A DNA stretch of 64,000 nucleotides from Euonymus europaeus (Eukaryota; Streptophyta; Magnoliopsida; Celastrales; Celastraceae), in NCBI GenBank assembly GCA_963580455.1, contig OY756958.1, positions 29,214,501-29,278,500 of the forward strand, given 5' to 3'. Below the pieces are notes generated by a model, which worked only from the letters and a program-made list of their open reading frames with translations, did not search any database and was not told where the DNA came from. A program made the position numbers and the translations under genes. Of this stretch, positions 34,192 to 45,451 are shown piece after piece. Numbering within the stretch: the first letter of the stretch is position 1; each line of letters starts with the position of its first letter.

Positions 34192-35532
34192 ATGGAGGCG
34201 GGGGAGATTCAGACGCAAGCCTGTAAGTTCTCTAGGGTCGGTAATGGCAGGAATGACTCTATCAAGATAGCCCAGAGAGGCGGTGAGCACTACCACAAAG
34301 AAGATGAAAATCTCAAGAGGACCAATAGTGCCGCTGGTGGAGGGGGCGGTGACCTTGGTACTGATCGTCTTCGTGGGTGGCACCATTCTTCACGGATCAT
34401 TAGGGTTTCTCGTGCCTCCGGTGGGAAAGATCGGCACAGTAAGGTTTGGACTTCCAAAGGGCCGAGAGACCGGAGGGTCCGGTTATCTGTCACAACTGCG
34501 ATTCAATTCTACGATCTCCAAGATAGGCTGGGATATGATCAACCAAGCAAAGCCGTAGAGTGGCTAATTGAAGCTGCTGCTGATTCAATTAATGAGCTCC
34601 CTTCGCTGAACAGTTCATTCTCCGAAACCCCACCCAAACAATTAAGCGATGACAAGCGAATTAGCGAGGGTAATGACCAAGCGTTTGATTCGCAAGAATT
34701 GGAGTTAGAAGGGCCTAATTTCAATCAAGACCCTAACCCGCATCTCTCTTTGTCCAAATCTGCTAGCAGCAACTCGGAGACCAGCAAAGGCTCCGGCTTA
34801 TCCCTCTCAAGATCTGAAATTAGGGTCAATCGCGTTAAAGCCCGAGAGCGAGCAAGGGAGAGAGTGAAGAAGGAGAAAGACACTGATTCACGTCACCAGA
34901 ATGTGAACCGCGTCTCCCAAGACTCCACATTCACTGAGCTACTTACCGGTGACATGAACACTAGTGTTAGTAACAACGGCAGCAATCCTTCCGGCAACTC
35001 TGACTCGAGACCTGACTCGAGACAGTGGCACTCTACTCCAATGGATTACTTCTTCAATACGGGGCTACTTGGACCATCCTCGTCTCGAGCTGGTCATCAT
35101 CCTTCTGGGATTCAGGGACAAATTCAATTAGGGAACTCCATCCCGCAGGCATTGCCAATCCCGCCATTCAGCGTATCTGGTGAGAACCATCCGGAGCTGC
35201 AGCATTTTCAGTTCGCCACCACCGTCACCGATCATCTTATCCCCGTGACAGCAACCACCCAGCAGGGACCCGGGGGTGATCACAATATAAACTTTAGTAT
35301 CTCTTCCGGCCTAGCTGGTATTAATCGGGGGACCCTTCAGTCCAATTTACCGCCTCTTATGCCTCACCTCCAGAGGTTTTCATCACATATAGATGGAGCA
35401 AATGTACCTTTATTCATTGGTACACCATCTCTGGAGAATCGTCACCACCAGCATCATTTACCACCTGGCTTCCGGCTGTGCTATAACGACGGAAGCAGAC
35501 TCCCAGACCACAAGGGGAAAGGGAAGAACTGA
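34192..35532 (+). CDS. TCP2: TCP transcription factor, CIN class, TCP2-like
   Basis: An intronless frame of 446 residues. The TCP bHLH-like DNA-binding domain is at residues 77-136 ([20 protein letters not shown], then [20 protein letters not shown]). An arginine-rich R domain is at about 214-230 ([16 protein letters not shown]), which only CYC/TB1 and TCP2/TCP24-type proteins carry. The C-terminal half is low in structure and His/Gly/Ser-rich. Class II CIN TCPs act in the nucleus to end cell division in leaf margins and promote maturation. The coding sequence contains a miR319 target (35325-35345), as in the TCP2/3/4/10/24 set. The TCP2 call rests on the R domain, the target context NRGTLQSN and the neighbouring F-box gene; TCP24 is the main alternative. 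The start at 34192 gives a typical length. Confidence 0.93.
   Translation: MEAGEIQTQACKFSRVGNGRNDSIKIAQRGGEHYHKEDENLKRTNSAAGGGGGDLGTDRLRGWHHSSRIIRVSRASGGKDRHSKVWTSKGPRDRRVRLSVTTAIQFYDLQDRLGYDQPSKAVEWLIEAAADSINELPSLNSSFSETPPKQLSDDKRISEGNDQAFDSQELELEGPNFNQDPNPHLSLSKSASSNSETSKGSGLSLSRSEIRVNRVKARERARERVKKEKDTDSRHQNVNRVSQDSTFTELLTGDMNTSVSNNGSNPSGNSDSRPDSRQWHSTPMDYFFNTGLLGPSSSRAGHHPSGIQGQIQLGNSIPQALPIPPFSVSGENHPELQHFQFATTVTDHLIPVTATTQQGPGGDHNINFSISSGLAGINRGTLQSNLPPLMPHLQRFSSHIDGANVPLFIGTPSLENRHHQHHLPPGFRLCYNDGSRLPDHKGKGKN
35325..35345 (+). promoter_or_regulatory. miR319 target site in the TCP coding sequence
   Basis: The 21 bases starting tcgggggacccttcag and ending tccaa are complementary to the known miR319 sequence. 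The last 13 bases (ccc ttc agt cca a) pair perfectly with its 5' part, while the first eight carry the mismatches usual for TCP targets. It encodes residues around NRGTLQSN (about 378-385). Predicted effect: transcript cleavage, as in Arabidopsis TCP2/3/4. Confidence 0.88.
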
Positions 35533-36505
35533 TTCATTTGAGTTTGCCCATCTTGTTCTGGTAAGCCAAAACATTTATATCACTCTCTTGCTCTCATTCC
35601 ATTTTGTGACTTTATAAGAACCATTTATTTTGGGATTCAGTACGGTTATATTTTGGTTATTTGCTTTGCTGTTACAGTATTGTTGTACTCAGATGGTTTG
35701 ATTTTTCCCTCTGATGGTGGTAATTTAGGTTTTTGAACAACTTTTTGGATTACGTGCAATGCGTCATTACCATGAATTGTTTGCTTTCTTGAAAAATGAA
35801 AACAATAAAGTAGTTAACTATTGGGTGGGTCTACTTTTCTAATTAGGCTGTGTGTTATATTGTCTTTTTCATTGATTCGTTGCATGGATTGCTGTGAATT
35901 GCGATCGGCTGGTTGTCCCCCTTTTGTTCTCTTCCTAGTTCCCTTCTTCCTAACATCTGTAAATCACGCCAGATGTTAGCATCTACATGGCCAGACCATA
36001 CTTTGGTGGAATAACATTCACTTTTCAGGAACATAGGAAGAAACCTTAATTAGTAATTTAGAATCCCTTTTAAGTTTTTCAATCTCCAGGACAACACCTC
36101 ATGGACATGGATCGGCTCACTGTCTGAAATCTAAAAAGCGGTTCTCTATGGTATTCGAGTATTCAGCACTTGAGCTGCAGGCAGATATTAGGGATTGGAT
36201 AATACAAATATTAAGGAGCTAATATACATTAAAAATAAGATTTTTTTGGTAGAAGTTGTTTTTCCGTTCCCTATAGTGTTTATGGTAAGTAGGCTGTAGG
36301 CTGGACATTTAATATTATGTTAATTCTTAGCTGGTTACAAACAAGAAAAAACACGTTGATGACTACATGTAAAAAAGCAAACCCTAGGTATAAACTGTTT
36401 TAGTTCCTATTTGAAGATGTATACATTCTGTATCTAACCTTCGAATGATATGTTATGCATTTTGTATCTAACCATTAGTTCAAATTTGTTATGTTTTTTT
36501 TTAAG

Positions 36506-36670
36506 TCAGCAAACATGTGACTTAATGATTAAGTTGTTGGGAGGTAACTTAGAAATCACAAGTTCAAATTTCAGAAATAACCTCTCCACATATCATACAA
36601 AAGAAATGTACATTTTGTCTATTTAATCTTGCCCGATGCGGGGCTTTGTACATGATAGTTTTTTTTTTGA
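36506..36670 (+). mobile_element. SINE-like retroposon fragment
   Basis: The sequence 'cttaatgattaagttgttgg' resembles a pol III A box. 'acaagttcaaatttcag', about 35 bp further on, resembles a B box. The 3' part 'cttgcccgatgcggggcttt' followed by a T-run matches the end of plant Au-type SINEs as I recall them. No clear target duplication found. Confidence 0.45.
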
Positions 36671-36769
36671 ATTTCTTTGTAGGGAAACAAGATAATGAGA
36701 TATCATTGAATTAAAAATCTTACCTAATTATTATTTATTTTTCCTTTTTGACTTCTTTTAAAAAGTTAT

Positions 36770-37340
36770 GAATCATAATATCATACAAACCTTTGTTCCA
36801 AAAATGTGGAGTCGGCTACTCAACTACATTAATCTATAAGAAAATAAAAAAGAATTCATTACGTGTATTCATTTTTGCCATTCCTTTTTATTTGGATCAT
36901 ACTTTCATCAACTATTATTGAATTCATATTCATTTCTTGTTATTTTAAGTTATGTCTTTTTAGGTCTTCCTATTCACTTACTACCCGTATAAATGCTCTC
37001 GATTCTCTTCACCCTCACACTGCTATTTCTACCTTATAAATTTTCATACCATCTTAAACATTTTTTTTACAACTTATCTTCAATTAGTGTTACTCCTATC
37101 TTAGATCTAGTTATCTTGTTTCTTATCTTGCATGTATTTTTTTTATATGTTGTCTTTTAATGGCACCATATTTAGAAGCATACATCATGGCAAGTCATAT
37201 AATCGACTCACAGAATTTTTCTTTGAACTTTTTGAAAAAAATCCTTTGGTCGCATAAAATTCGTGCTACACTCCTCCATTGTATCATTTTTAATTCTATT
37301 AGCTGAAATTGAACGCTTTCCTCTTCATCTTAAGAAGAGA
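36770..37340. mobile_element. Non-LTR retrotransposon (RTE-type) remnant
   Basis: Phrases such as 'aaatgtggagtcggctac' and 'taggtcttcctattcactta' followed by 'accatcttaaac' are decayed forms of a very common plant RTE 3' region that I recognise from memory. No reading frame survives. Confidence 0.35.
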
Positions 37341-40300
37341 AGGGAGGGGGATAATCCTTTCATTTGTTATTAGGTGAAGAGAAAAGGCTAGGCTCACGTT
37401 GTTTGATGATGTTCTTTGTGGTATTCAACTATTATACTAATGCTCTCAACATAGTGGGATCACCACCTAGTAGAGTATGCCCCACCAATCTGGGTCATAA
37501 GGATGTTGATTCAATTCTACCTTCTCTCTAAAAAATTACCTAGTAAAAATGCTGACAGCATGTTGAAGAAACAATAGTATCAAATGTAGAACTCTTCAAA
37601 TTCTTCTTAGAACTGGCAGTATGAGTAGCCATTGCATTAGGGCAAGTCGTGATATGTTTATAATGAATAAGTACTATCTTATCATGAAGTCTTGTAATAT
37701 GGTTATATGTCCTAATTTTCATTGGTAAATAAGAACTATCTTTTTACAATAATTTTCATTCTTTCCTGATTTTTGTTGTCTTTTTTGATAATTTAGCTCA
37801 CCTTTCATCACTTTGGTTAATTTTTTCTTTATAAAAGTTTATATAATTATATATATATATATATTGTTTTTTCTATTCTCTTTTTGCCATGATATCATTT
37901 CTTCGTGTATACTCTTGTGGAAATACAGCATCCTATTTTTCGTTCTTTTTTCAGTCAAAAGAATGAAACATTTGTCGTCACATCCTACCATTACCGCAAT
38001 TCATTTTTCGGGCATCTTCTCCTGCGTTACAACAATAACAAGTTTACTGCAGAACGTATTGCTAATCTAAATTTCACATTTCTCCTTCGAATTGGTGGTA
38101 TGATAATTCTCAATTTGTTAGGCATTCTATGAGAGCTTTACTTTAGTAAAGAGGATTTGTTCATATTCTCGATAGAAATAAGTAGCAGAAAAGAATTCAA
38201 ATGGTGGATTCTCATAGAACTCCTGTTAGTGGATTCCAAAATTTTTGGGTAAAGGCTTGGATGATGATCTTCATAGGATTTCACAGGATATTTTCATATT
38301 TCAATTGAATTCAAATAGATCCGATAGTTTTTCCTACCTCATATTTTCAAACCCTCTTTATCATCAACCATCCCAGTAATGCCTCAAGAAATTTTAGTTT
38401 CGGGTCCTATTGAGCCATGCTAGTTCGTCGAGGTTTCATTATAGAAATTCTAATTAATTATACTAGTTCGTGGAGGTATGATGTATCCCAAAGGCCCAAC
38501 TTCTTACCTATTTTGCTATGTACTTGTATCTAGCTTCTTCGGCAATCTTCTTGACTACTTTCTTTGTTAGAATGCATTTCGTATAATTCTCATTGTTTCT
38601 ACAATTATGCAGCTTTTTTAGTTTTATGGCATTCTCATTTTCTTCTCAACTTTTGCTTTTAGGGCTTCATTGTGAGGAAAAGTGATAAAGTGTTTGGGGG
38701 TTTTTAAAGTGAGGTATTTCAACCTTGATTAGGAGGATGAGAGATGGGTTACAAACTTTCTTTTGGGAAATAGGATCTAAAGTGTCAAAGTTTTCTTAAA
38801 ACTTGTGAACCTTTTAAATTGGGATGTTCGAAAAAAGCTTCTATATATACTCATCATAATATTTCAAAGCATGATTTCACCTGCAACTCTATTCTCCAAG
38901 TCCCTCAAACCCCAATGAGGCCCATAGAAAATACAAGAGTGTCCTTTTGTATTCCTGTTATACAAGCTGTGGTTCATCCATCCTCAATTGAATGTCTTGT
39001 TCAAGAGTCTTGTTATACAAGCTCAAGCATTTAAGATTGGATGGGTTTTCAAAGTCTCTCATATCATTTAAATGAACAGAATCGGCATACAATCTATTAA
39101 TTATCTGATTTTATAGTTTCACATTGTCACACCTTGAATGTAAATTGAACTGATGGCTTGCATTTTGACATTATCATTGTGTTTCCTGATTTCTGATGAT
39201 AGACATTGAGAATACACTATCTTCCTGGTAAACAATGCGGGAAAAATGGAGATGGAGAAGTGGCTGCTGGGCTGAGTGCTGGTAAATGCAAAGCATCCTT
39301 CCGTGGATGACAACTTATTATTATGCTTCTGAAACTGTTGGTATTTATGCTTGATCCATTCTGAGGTCAATATTGAGCTTCATACAATAGGATGTGTGTT
39401 TTGTCTCTGCATGCATGCATGCTGCTGTGTAATTTGAAGATGTATGATGAAATAGTCGATTGAAGTTATTTTTTCACTTGTCTACATATATTTCCAAACT
39501 GTTAATACTGCACATTAATTTTCCTTTTTCTTTTTCTTCAAATGACCAAATTTTAAAAAATAATTAGATAATTCTTTCTTCTAATTCTCTTCAAATCTTT
39601 CTCTCTTTTTTTTATAGCTTATACAAACAAAAAATTTAAGAGGAAGCTATCTTCCTTTTCTTTCCCTTCCCAAAATTCTTCAATGCAAACACACTCTAAG
39701 GTACTCTTTCTGTATGTGCTCGCTTGCAAGTGATGAACATCATGTGGATATCACTATGGAGTAGGAGTTACCGGTTTCTTGAGAATTTGAAGTATTCAAA
39801 TTCAAGTTTTTGCTTTTTCTGGTTTGCTGTCGACAGATCATATAATGTGCACGATGTTGGTCTGTTATCCCTTTTTTGATTTAACGTTTAGCACCACCTC
39901 TTGGCTTCTGATGTGATGCCATATCTACTTTTTTTTTTTGTCCCACACCGTTTGTTTTTAATCCGTAAAGCATGCAATGTGGCACTTTTTCCTTCATTGA
40001 ATGAGTTCATAAACAATACAACCAGCAGTTTCTGGATAAACTTCACTTAAAATTAAATCAAAGGGGACTATAGGTCATAAGAATATAAAATGGAACTCTT
40101 TTGTGTTTAATTTCTTTAATAAAACACTTGAGGCTTTTTATTTTTTTAGCAACGAAACTTGAGGGTGGTTCAACCATAGTTCTAGAGTATCTTGACTCCA
40201 GCACACCGGACTATGATCGGAACGGATTTGATAGTATCTTCAAGGGTATGCAAGCTATTGGATTCGTGTGAGAAGCCCGAGAGTTAAATGAAATCACGCT

Positions 40301-40990
40301 ATGTAAGCCAGAGAGAGTACAGCAGGTTAAGAGGTACCTACTCCGGTTCTTCTTCTCCGAGGTATTAGATTTAGCAATTTCTCAGTCTTCTGAGAAATCT
40401 AAAAATCTGTTCATATGATTCATTAATGGTGTGGCATCACCCGGATGGTATGGGAGGAGGGACTCCAAATCCATGCTCGCTATTGTCTGACGAATTGTTT
40501 GAGGACGAGCACAATACAAATGCTTCCTTTCTGCTAGTTCTTCGGCAAGCTCACTTTGATGATTGTCCATCAAATCTTCATTGACCACCACAATTAGAGG
40601 TTTGCCCAGCCGCAACGTCTCAAATAATGCTTCCTGATCCTGAAATGAAACCATAACAATAACGTATTGTTTGGATGGGGAGGAAAAAGAGGGGAGAGGA
40701 TAATTAAGAGGTAAAATGGAGAGAAAAGTAAAAAGAAAGATGTTTGGGAAGAAGAAATAAATTTGAGGAGAAAAAATGGGAGGCAAAACAGGTGGGGGCC
40801 CACATGTTTAACTTTCCTTCCATTTTAGAAGGGAAAAACCGGCACAAGAGGTAAAGTAGTGGGTTCCATCCACTATTTTACAATTATGTCTCTCATATTT
40901 GATATATATTACAACATATAATAGGTGGGTCACACCTGTTATAATATATAATTATAAAGCATGGAACCCACTTATTATTATATAAATTTA

Positions 40991-41182
40991 TGAGGGCCTT
41001 TTTGGCCCATGAATTTTTTTTTTTTTTTTTAAAAAAATTATACGAGTATTCTGATCGGGATTACGAGTCCAACGGTATATTATTTGTGGGAACAAAAATC
41101 AAATGGATAGTAAAAAAAAAAAAAAAAAATACTCGTATAATTTTAAAAAAAAAAAAAAAATTCATGGGCCAAAAGGCCCTCA
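40991..41182. mobile_element. Fold-back element with about 58-bp inverted repeats
   Basis: The left arm starts TGAGGGCCTTTTTGGCCCAT, then a T-run/A-run, then ttatacgagtatt. The right arm is its inverse: atactcgtataa, an A-run, then ATGGGCCAAAAGGCCCTCA. The loop is about 80 bp. It lies inside the DNA splitting the ALG13-like gene. No target duplication is obvious. Confidence 0.75.
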
Positions 41183-41190
41183 CAGCTGGG

Positions 41191-41215
41191 CCTGCTGTAA
41201 AAAATTTACAGCAGG
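41191..41215. repeat. Perfect 11-bp hairpin
   Basis: cctgctgtaaa, three A bases, then tttacagcagg: a perfect inverted repeat immediately beside the fold-back element at 40991-41182, possibly part of the same or a nested insertion. Confidence 0.9.
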
Positions 41216-42927
41216 CTCCGCCCACCCGTGTCGGATTTCTTTTTACAATGATGACGTTTGCGAGGAGAAGCACGCATCCCCATTTTACTGTGTCAGGGAG
41301 ACTGAAACTCTGAGTTGGCATCTCTCTTTCTTGCGGGTCCCTCGTAACTAAAATAATATATTATTTAGGGTTAAATAAATATTTTGCTATTAAATATGAA
41401 TGACAAAACGTATTTATGTCAAAAAATCTCACTATTTTGTGCAATTTGTTTTTCTTCATCTTCATACATTTAATTTAATGATACTACAATTAAACTTATT
41501 CTTTATATATATATATATATTTAATTGAAAAGGAAAAAACTGATTTGCATGCACTGTTTCTTTGGTCCTTCAGTTGAATTACATGGGAGACTGTTTCGAA
41601 CACTTTATTTTTGTGCATTTTTTTTTTATTTCAATTGATTAGACAACCTAGAGGTGTATGGGGTTGGGTTTAAAATGGATGGGTTTGTTTAGTGCATCCC
41701 ATTAGAGACTCTTAATCAGCGTAGTAAAAGTTAAACAATGATAGAGGGAGAGAGAAGAAACAAAGTATATTTATATATGCGTGTGAATGAAAAAAGATGA
41801 GTAGAGTTTGATATTGAAGGGAAAATTTTAAAAAATGGTCAAATTAGTAATAATGAAATGACAATACTATGTGCCAAAAGTTGCTAACAGTCTTCAACAG
41901 AGTAACACGAACATAATCAGACGAACAGATTATGAGGTAGTTTATCCATCTACATGCCTCTGTTAGGTTAAAGGTTAAACAACTATCTCCTACGATGGAG
42001 GGGGTCGGAAACATGCCGTATGTAAGCAGCCTTACCCTGCACTGTATACAGGTAGTTCTACTGGATTCCTATATATTTGAGTTATAATACCAATTACTAT
42101 TGTAAACACAGGTGACTAAAGGATTCATTATGCCACTTTTAATTCCTGCAAATACGTCCAGAACAGAATTAGCACTCCACCATATTCCAACAAAATGCCA
42201 CCCCATTATACCAAGAAATATGCCACAAATGTTAACAACCACACTATCTTTCTTAGGATGTTTAGCAGAAAATTGAGTCATTTGATCTCAGATAGTGAGC
42301 AATGCTTGATGAAAAAGTGAAGTAGTTAACAATCAGAGAACCATCTCCTCCCACAGACTGCAATTAAATAACTCAAGGGTATGAAATGAAAGTAGATTGT
42401 CTTCTTACAAAAGAAACAATGAAAACTTACTGATTTAAACGGAACATTTCACCCAAAAAAAGATGTAAAAGGAAATTTTCATTTGTTGGTTAAACAAAAG
42501 TAAGGGAACCTAAACAAAATTGCAGACCCCAAACACTAAGCATATACAAATGAATAATATTTAGTTGACTCTAAGACTTCTTTCTTTAATACATTACAAA
42601 AATGAGTCAAGCATAAGGAGAATTCACGAGGACAAAATGCAATTTTTGTTTTCTCATTACAAACTCGCAACAACAGAGCAGGTTTCAAGACCGCAATAGA
42701 AACCAATAACATAGATTCTCAGGTCACTTAGTCAAGCATAGAATTACCTTAGTAGGAATATGGGTTCCTCGACCCATTTGAATGAAAAGGTGTGTATACC
42801 CTCTCCTCAACAGCTCATCTTTAACCTCCTTAGTATCCACTGCTCTGACAAGTGCATCGAAACATGTGGAACCCACTGTTACAGAAACAGTCTTCTTGGA
42901 TTTCTCACGATCCTCAGCATTGTCCAT

Positions 42928-43520
42928 CTAATATTCGAGTATAGGCCCTTCCTAATTACTCTGATTGAGAAGTACATAGAATACAATAGAAACTGGTTCT
43001 GATTAAACTTACTTGATGGAAACAAAATTGACAGTCAACAACAACAAAAAAGGAATTAACTTCAATCAAGAAAAGTGCAAAATAATAAGGATATAAGCAT
43101 CTAAAAAGGGGGCGGGTTTTGGAATCTCTTGTGCATATAACTAAATGTGCGCATTCATCCCATTTAATCTCTGTTGTCATTTCCTAATTCTGGCTACAGA
43201 AGCCTAAAATATGACATCAATTCTTAAACGTGATGGTTAGACCGGGAAGAACCGTCAATGGGAAAGAGAGGGGGAGTCGATCTATCGTTGCGAAGAATCC
43301 CAAAAAACGAAAAGAAATTAAAAAGCCAATCAATAATAATGGAAACCGCCTCTTACCGGTTTCACTTCACTTTGGAAGACGACGATGCGACGAAGTCCAT
43401 CACTCTAGGGTTCCTCGTCCGCTTTCTTGCGAATGAGAAGAGAAAACGCTGCGAAGAAATGAAGTTTGCTCCTCTAATTATGGGCTTCGAGTTCACATTT
43501 AGAGATTTTGTCTACGAATA
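42928..43520 (-). other. Probable 5' leader region of the ALG13-like gene
   Basis: An AG acceptor (AATATTAG) lies immediately before the ATG at 42927. A candidate donor (CCG/GTAAGA on the minus strand) lies near 43355 in a GC-richer stretch. This suggests a noncoding first exon at about 43360-43500 and an intron in the leader. The 87-codon plus-strand frame here (43258-43521) has no recognised features. Confidence 0.35.
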
Positions 43521-45451
43521 AAAATATTTTATTGATGTGATTGAATGAATACATAATTTATTAAATTGAAAATTTTGAAGACCATCGGAGTTGCTGAGTT
43601 ATTGCTTATTGATGGGCTTCATGGGCCTTACATTCATGGAGAAAAGAAAAGTTTCTGGCTTATTGCCTATTCGTGGGCTTTTTGTTCAGCCTTGTGGTGT
43701 CTACTCTCCAGCCTCGACCCTTTCTCGAGAACACAAGCATCGGCTCCGAATACTCCCAAATTGTGGGTCGCCAATCACACCTGCACCCAGACACACATAG
43801 ATTCTAGAGACCAAGATGTCTTGAGTCTGACTCCTGAGCCAGGTGGTGGTATACATAAAACCCGCATCTTCAGGAGGCTCAACCATGATCCATGACTAAC
43901 AACCAAATAAAACACAACATTACATGTATACGTAGACTTCACAATATAATTTAGACAGCACAATTATCGTTACCAATGATGACCATAAAGGTCATCATAA
44001 CATAAACATAGTCAACAACAAATCTTGTACCAGATATGAACACAGCTCTCCAACAATGTCAACAACTCGCATCTGCTTTCGATACTCATGTCGGATGCTA
44101 GATGGACCACCAATATGAATCAGTAGTGGGCATCCTTGACCTGAATCATTGCCTACATTCCACTACTTCTCACATTTAACTCTCTTGCCATCAGATTCCA
44201 CACCTCTTTAATGAAATCTACCCTCATCACTTGAATGGTATCACAGGTCACAAGAGAGAATCCAGTCTAGTTTGCTTTGCAATAGGTAAACCCTACCATC
44301 AGGCATAAGGTCTGTGTCAACACCTCTAAGTTCAGCTTTCAAAAGTTCTCCATAAGCCAAAAAAAAAAACCCCTCTTGCAGTTTCCCTAAGAGCAAAATT
44401 TTACTTTCCAGTTTGCAGCAAGTCTGAAGGACAAAAGAAAATATCTGAAGGTTAATGTAAACTACATTACAACTTTCCAGAAGTACAACATAAGCTCAAC
44501 ATATTCATACCTACAATGTACACATGTAACCAAATAACAATTAAAAGTAAATGACTACATTCTGAACGCTCTTGTAACATCAATCTAGTTGCAATTTGTA
44601 CACTTAAGCATATTCCTCAATTAAAACAAGCAGCAGAGGCATTTTCAAGGACGAAAGGCAAAAGCTGTTGCTAGCATACTAGGGATGGTTGCTTTGGGGG
44701 CATCCCAGAGCATCATTCAGCTTCACAAGGCGCTGCACCCGGTTCAGGCTGCACGTACAAAATTGGCTTCACAATCTCTTTGAAAACACAACCTTATCCT
44801 CCTCCCTCGTGTTGTCAAGCTATCACTGAAAAGCCCATTTTCCAACTACATAAATCAAAATTAATATAAGCCTATAATCATTGATAGAGAAACTTCAATC
44901 AGCATCACTATCAGACAGACTGAAATAAAACAAAACTATTTAGCTGATAGCATATTAGCATTATCCAAAATAATGCCAGAACCCCATTCTTCTTCAACCA
45001 TTGAGAATGAGACCAACTCTAATAAACTCAGAGCATACAGCAGCATCATGAACACAACCACAACATATCATCTGATAAATAATTATTAACACGATAAATG
45101 CCCTCATCATTTTAATCGCAAAAAAAATGATCCATACGGTATATTATAATTAACTAATTACTACGCATAATAACATGCATGCATCTTGAGGAGATTTTGA
45201 ACAATTTACTAACTCTAGTAAATTTAAGAGCATACATCAGGCATATGAAAGATCTACAACACATCATGCGCCAATAACTACAAACATATTATTAGGCCTT
45301 CATCCTAACAAAATACAATCCTGTTCTTCCTAAGTTGTAATTTACAATGCATAACATTATGTTCTGCATATTTTTATGCTGTACACAAATTCAATAAAAA
45401 AATTATTAAGAATACTAAGCAAATTTACCTCATCTCCTCGTTAACTCTGAT
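43521..45451. other. Intergenic region and F-box 3' flank
   Basis: No gene supported. A 109-codon frame at 43566-43895 has no family features. The stretch around 44640-44860 is less AT-rich than its surroundings and might belong to a long or spliced F-box 3' UTR. Confidence 0.4.

Larger units (their letters stand above)
35533..40381. other. Intergenic region with retrotransposon debris
   Basis: No protein gene supported. The first few hundred bases are probably the TCP 3' UTR. Retroposon-like remnants lie at about 36506-36670 and 36770-37340. Frames such as 37813-38132 and 38819-39034 lack family features. Confidence 0.5.
40382..42927 (-). pseudogene. ALG13: ALG13-like UDP-GlcNAc transferase subunit, apparently disrupted
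   Basis: ALG13 is the catalytic subunit of the ER enzyme adding the second GlcNAc to the dolichol-linked N-glycan precursor. Exon 1 (42927-42748) begins MDNAEDREKSKKTVSVTVGS and ends GRGTHIPTK at a GT donor. Exon 2 starts at 42357 (after TTGCAG) with SVGGDGSLIVNYFTFSSSIA and matches the family to HYLRS near 42283. There it loses similarity, has no donor and hits a stop within about five codons. Similarity resumes near 40665 with a damaged version of the conserved ISHAGSGSIFETL block, carrying extra bases (one in GSI/F and two just upstream). It then continues intact: LRLGKPLIVVVNEDLMDNHQ to the stop at 40382. So about 1.6 kb of foreign DNA seems to split one exon and its glycine motif is altered. 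Alternatives: an assembly error, or an unseen rescue splice. Confidence 0.7.

Noticed and set aside
41940..42070. Possible second SINE around 'gtaagcagccttaccctgca'
   Set aside because: The phrase resembles common plant retroposons, but box A/B order, ends and target duplication could not be established.
43258..43521. 87-codon plus-strand frame as a gene
   Set aside because: No family features; the region is better explained as the leader exon of the ALG13-like gene on the other strand.
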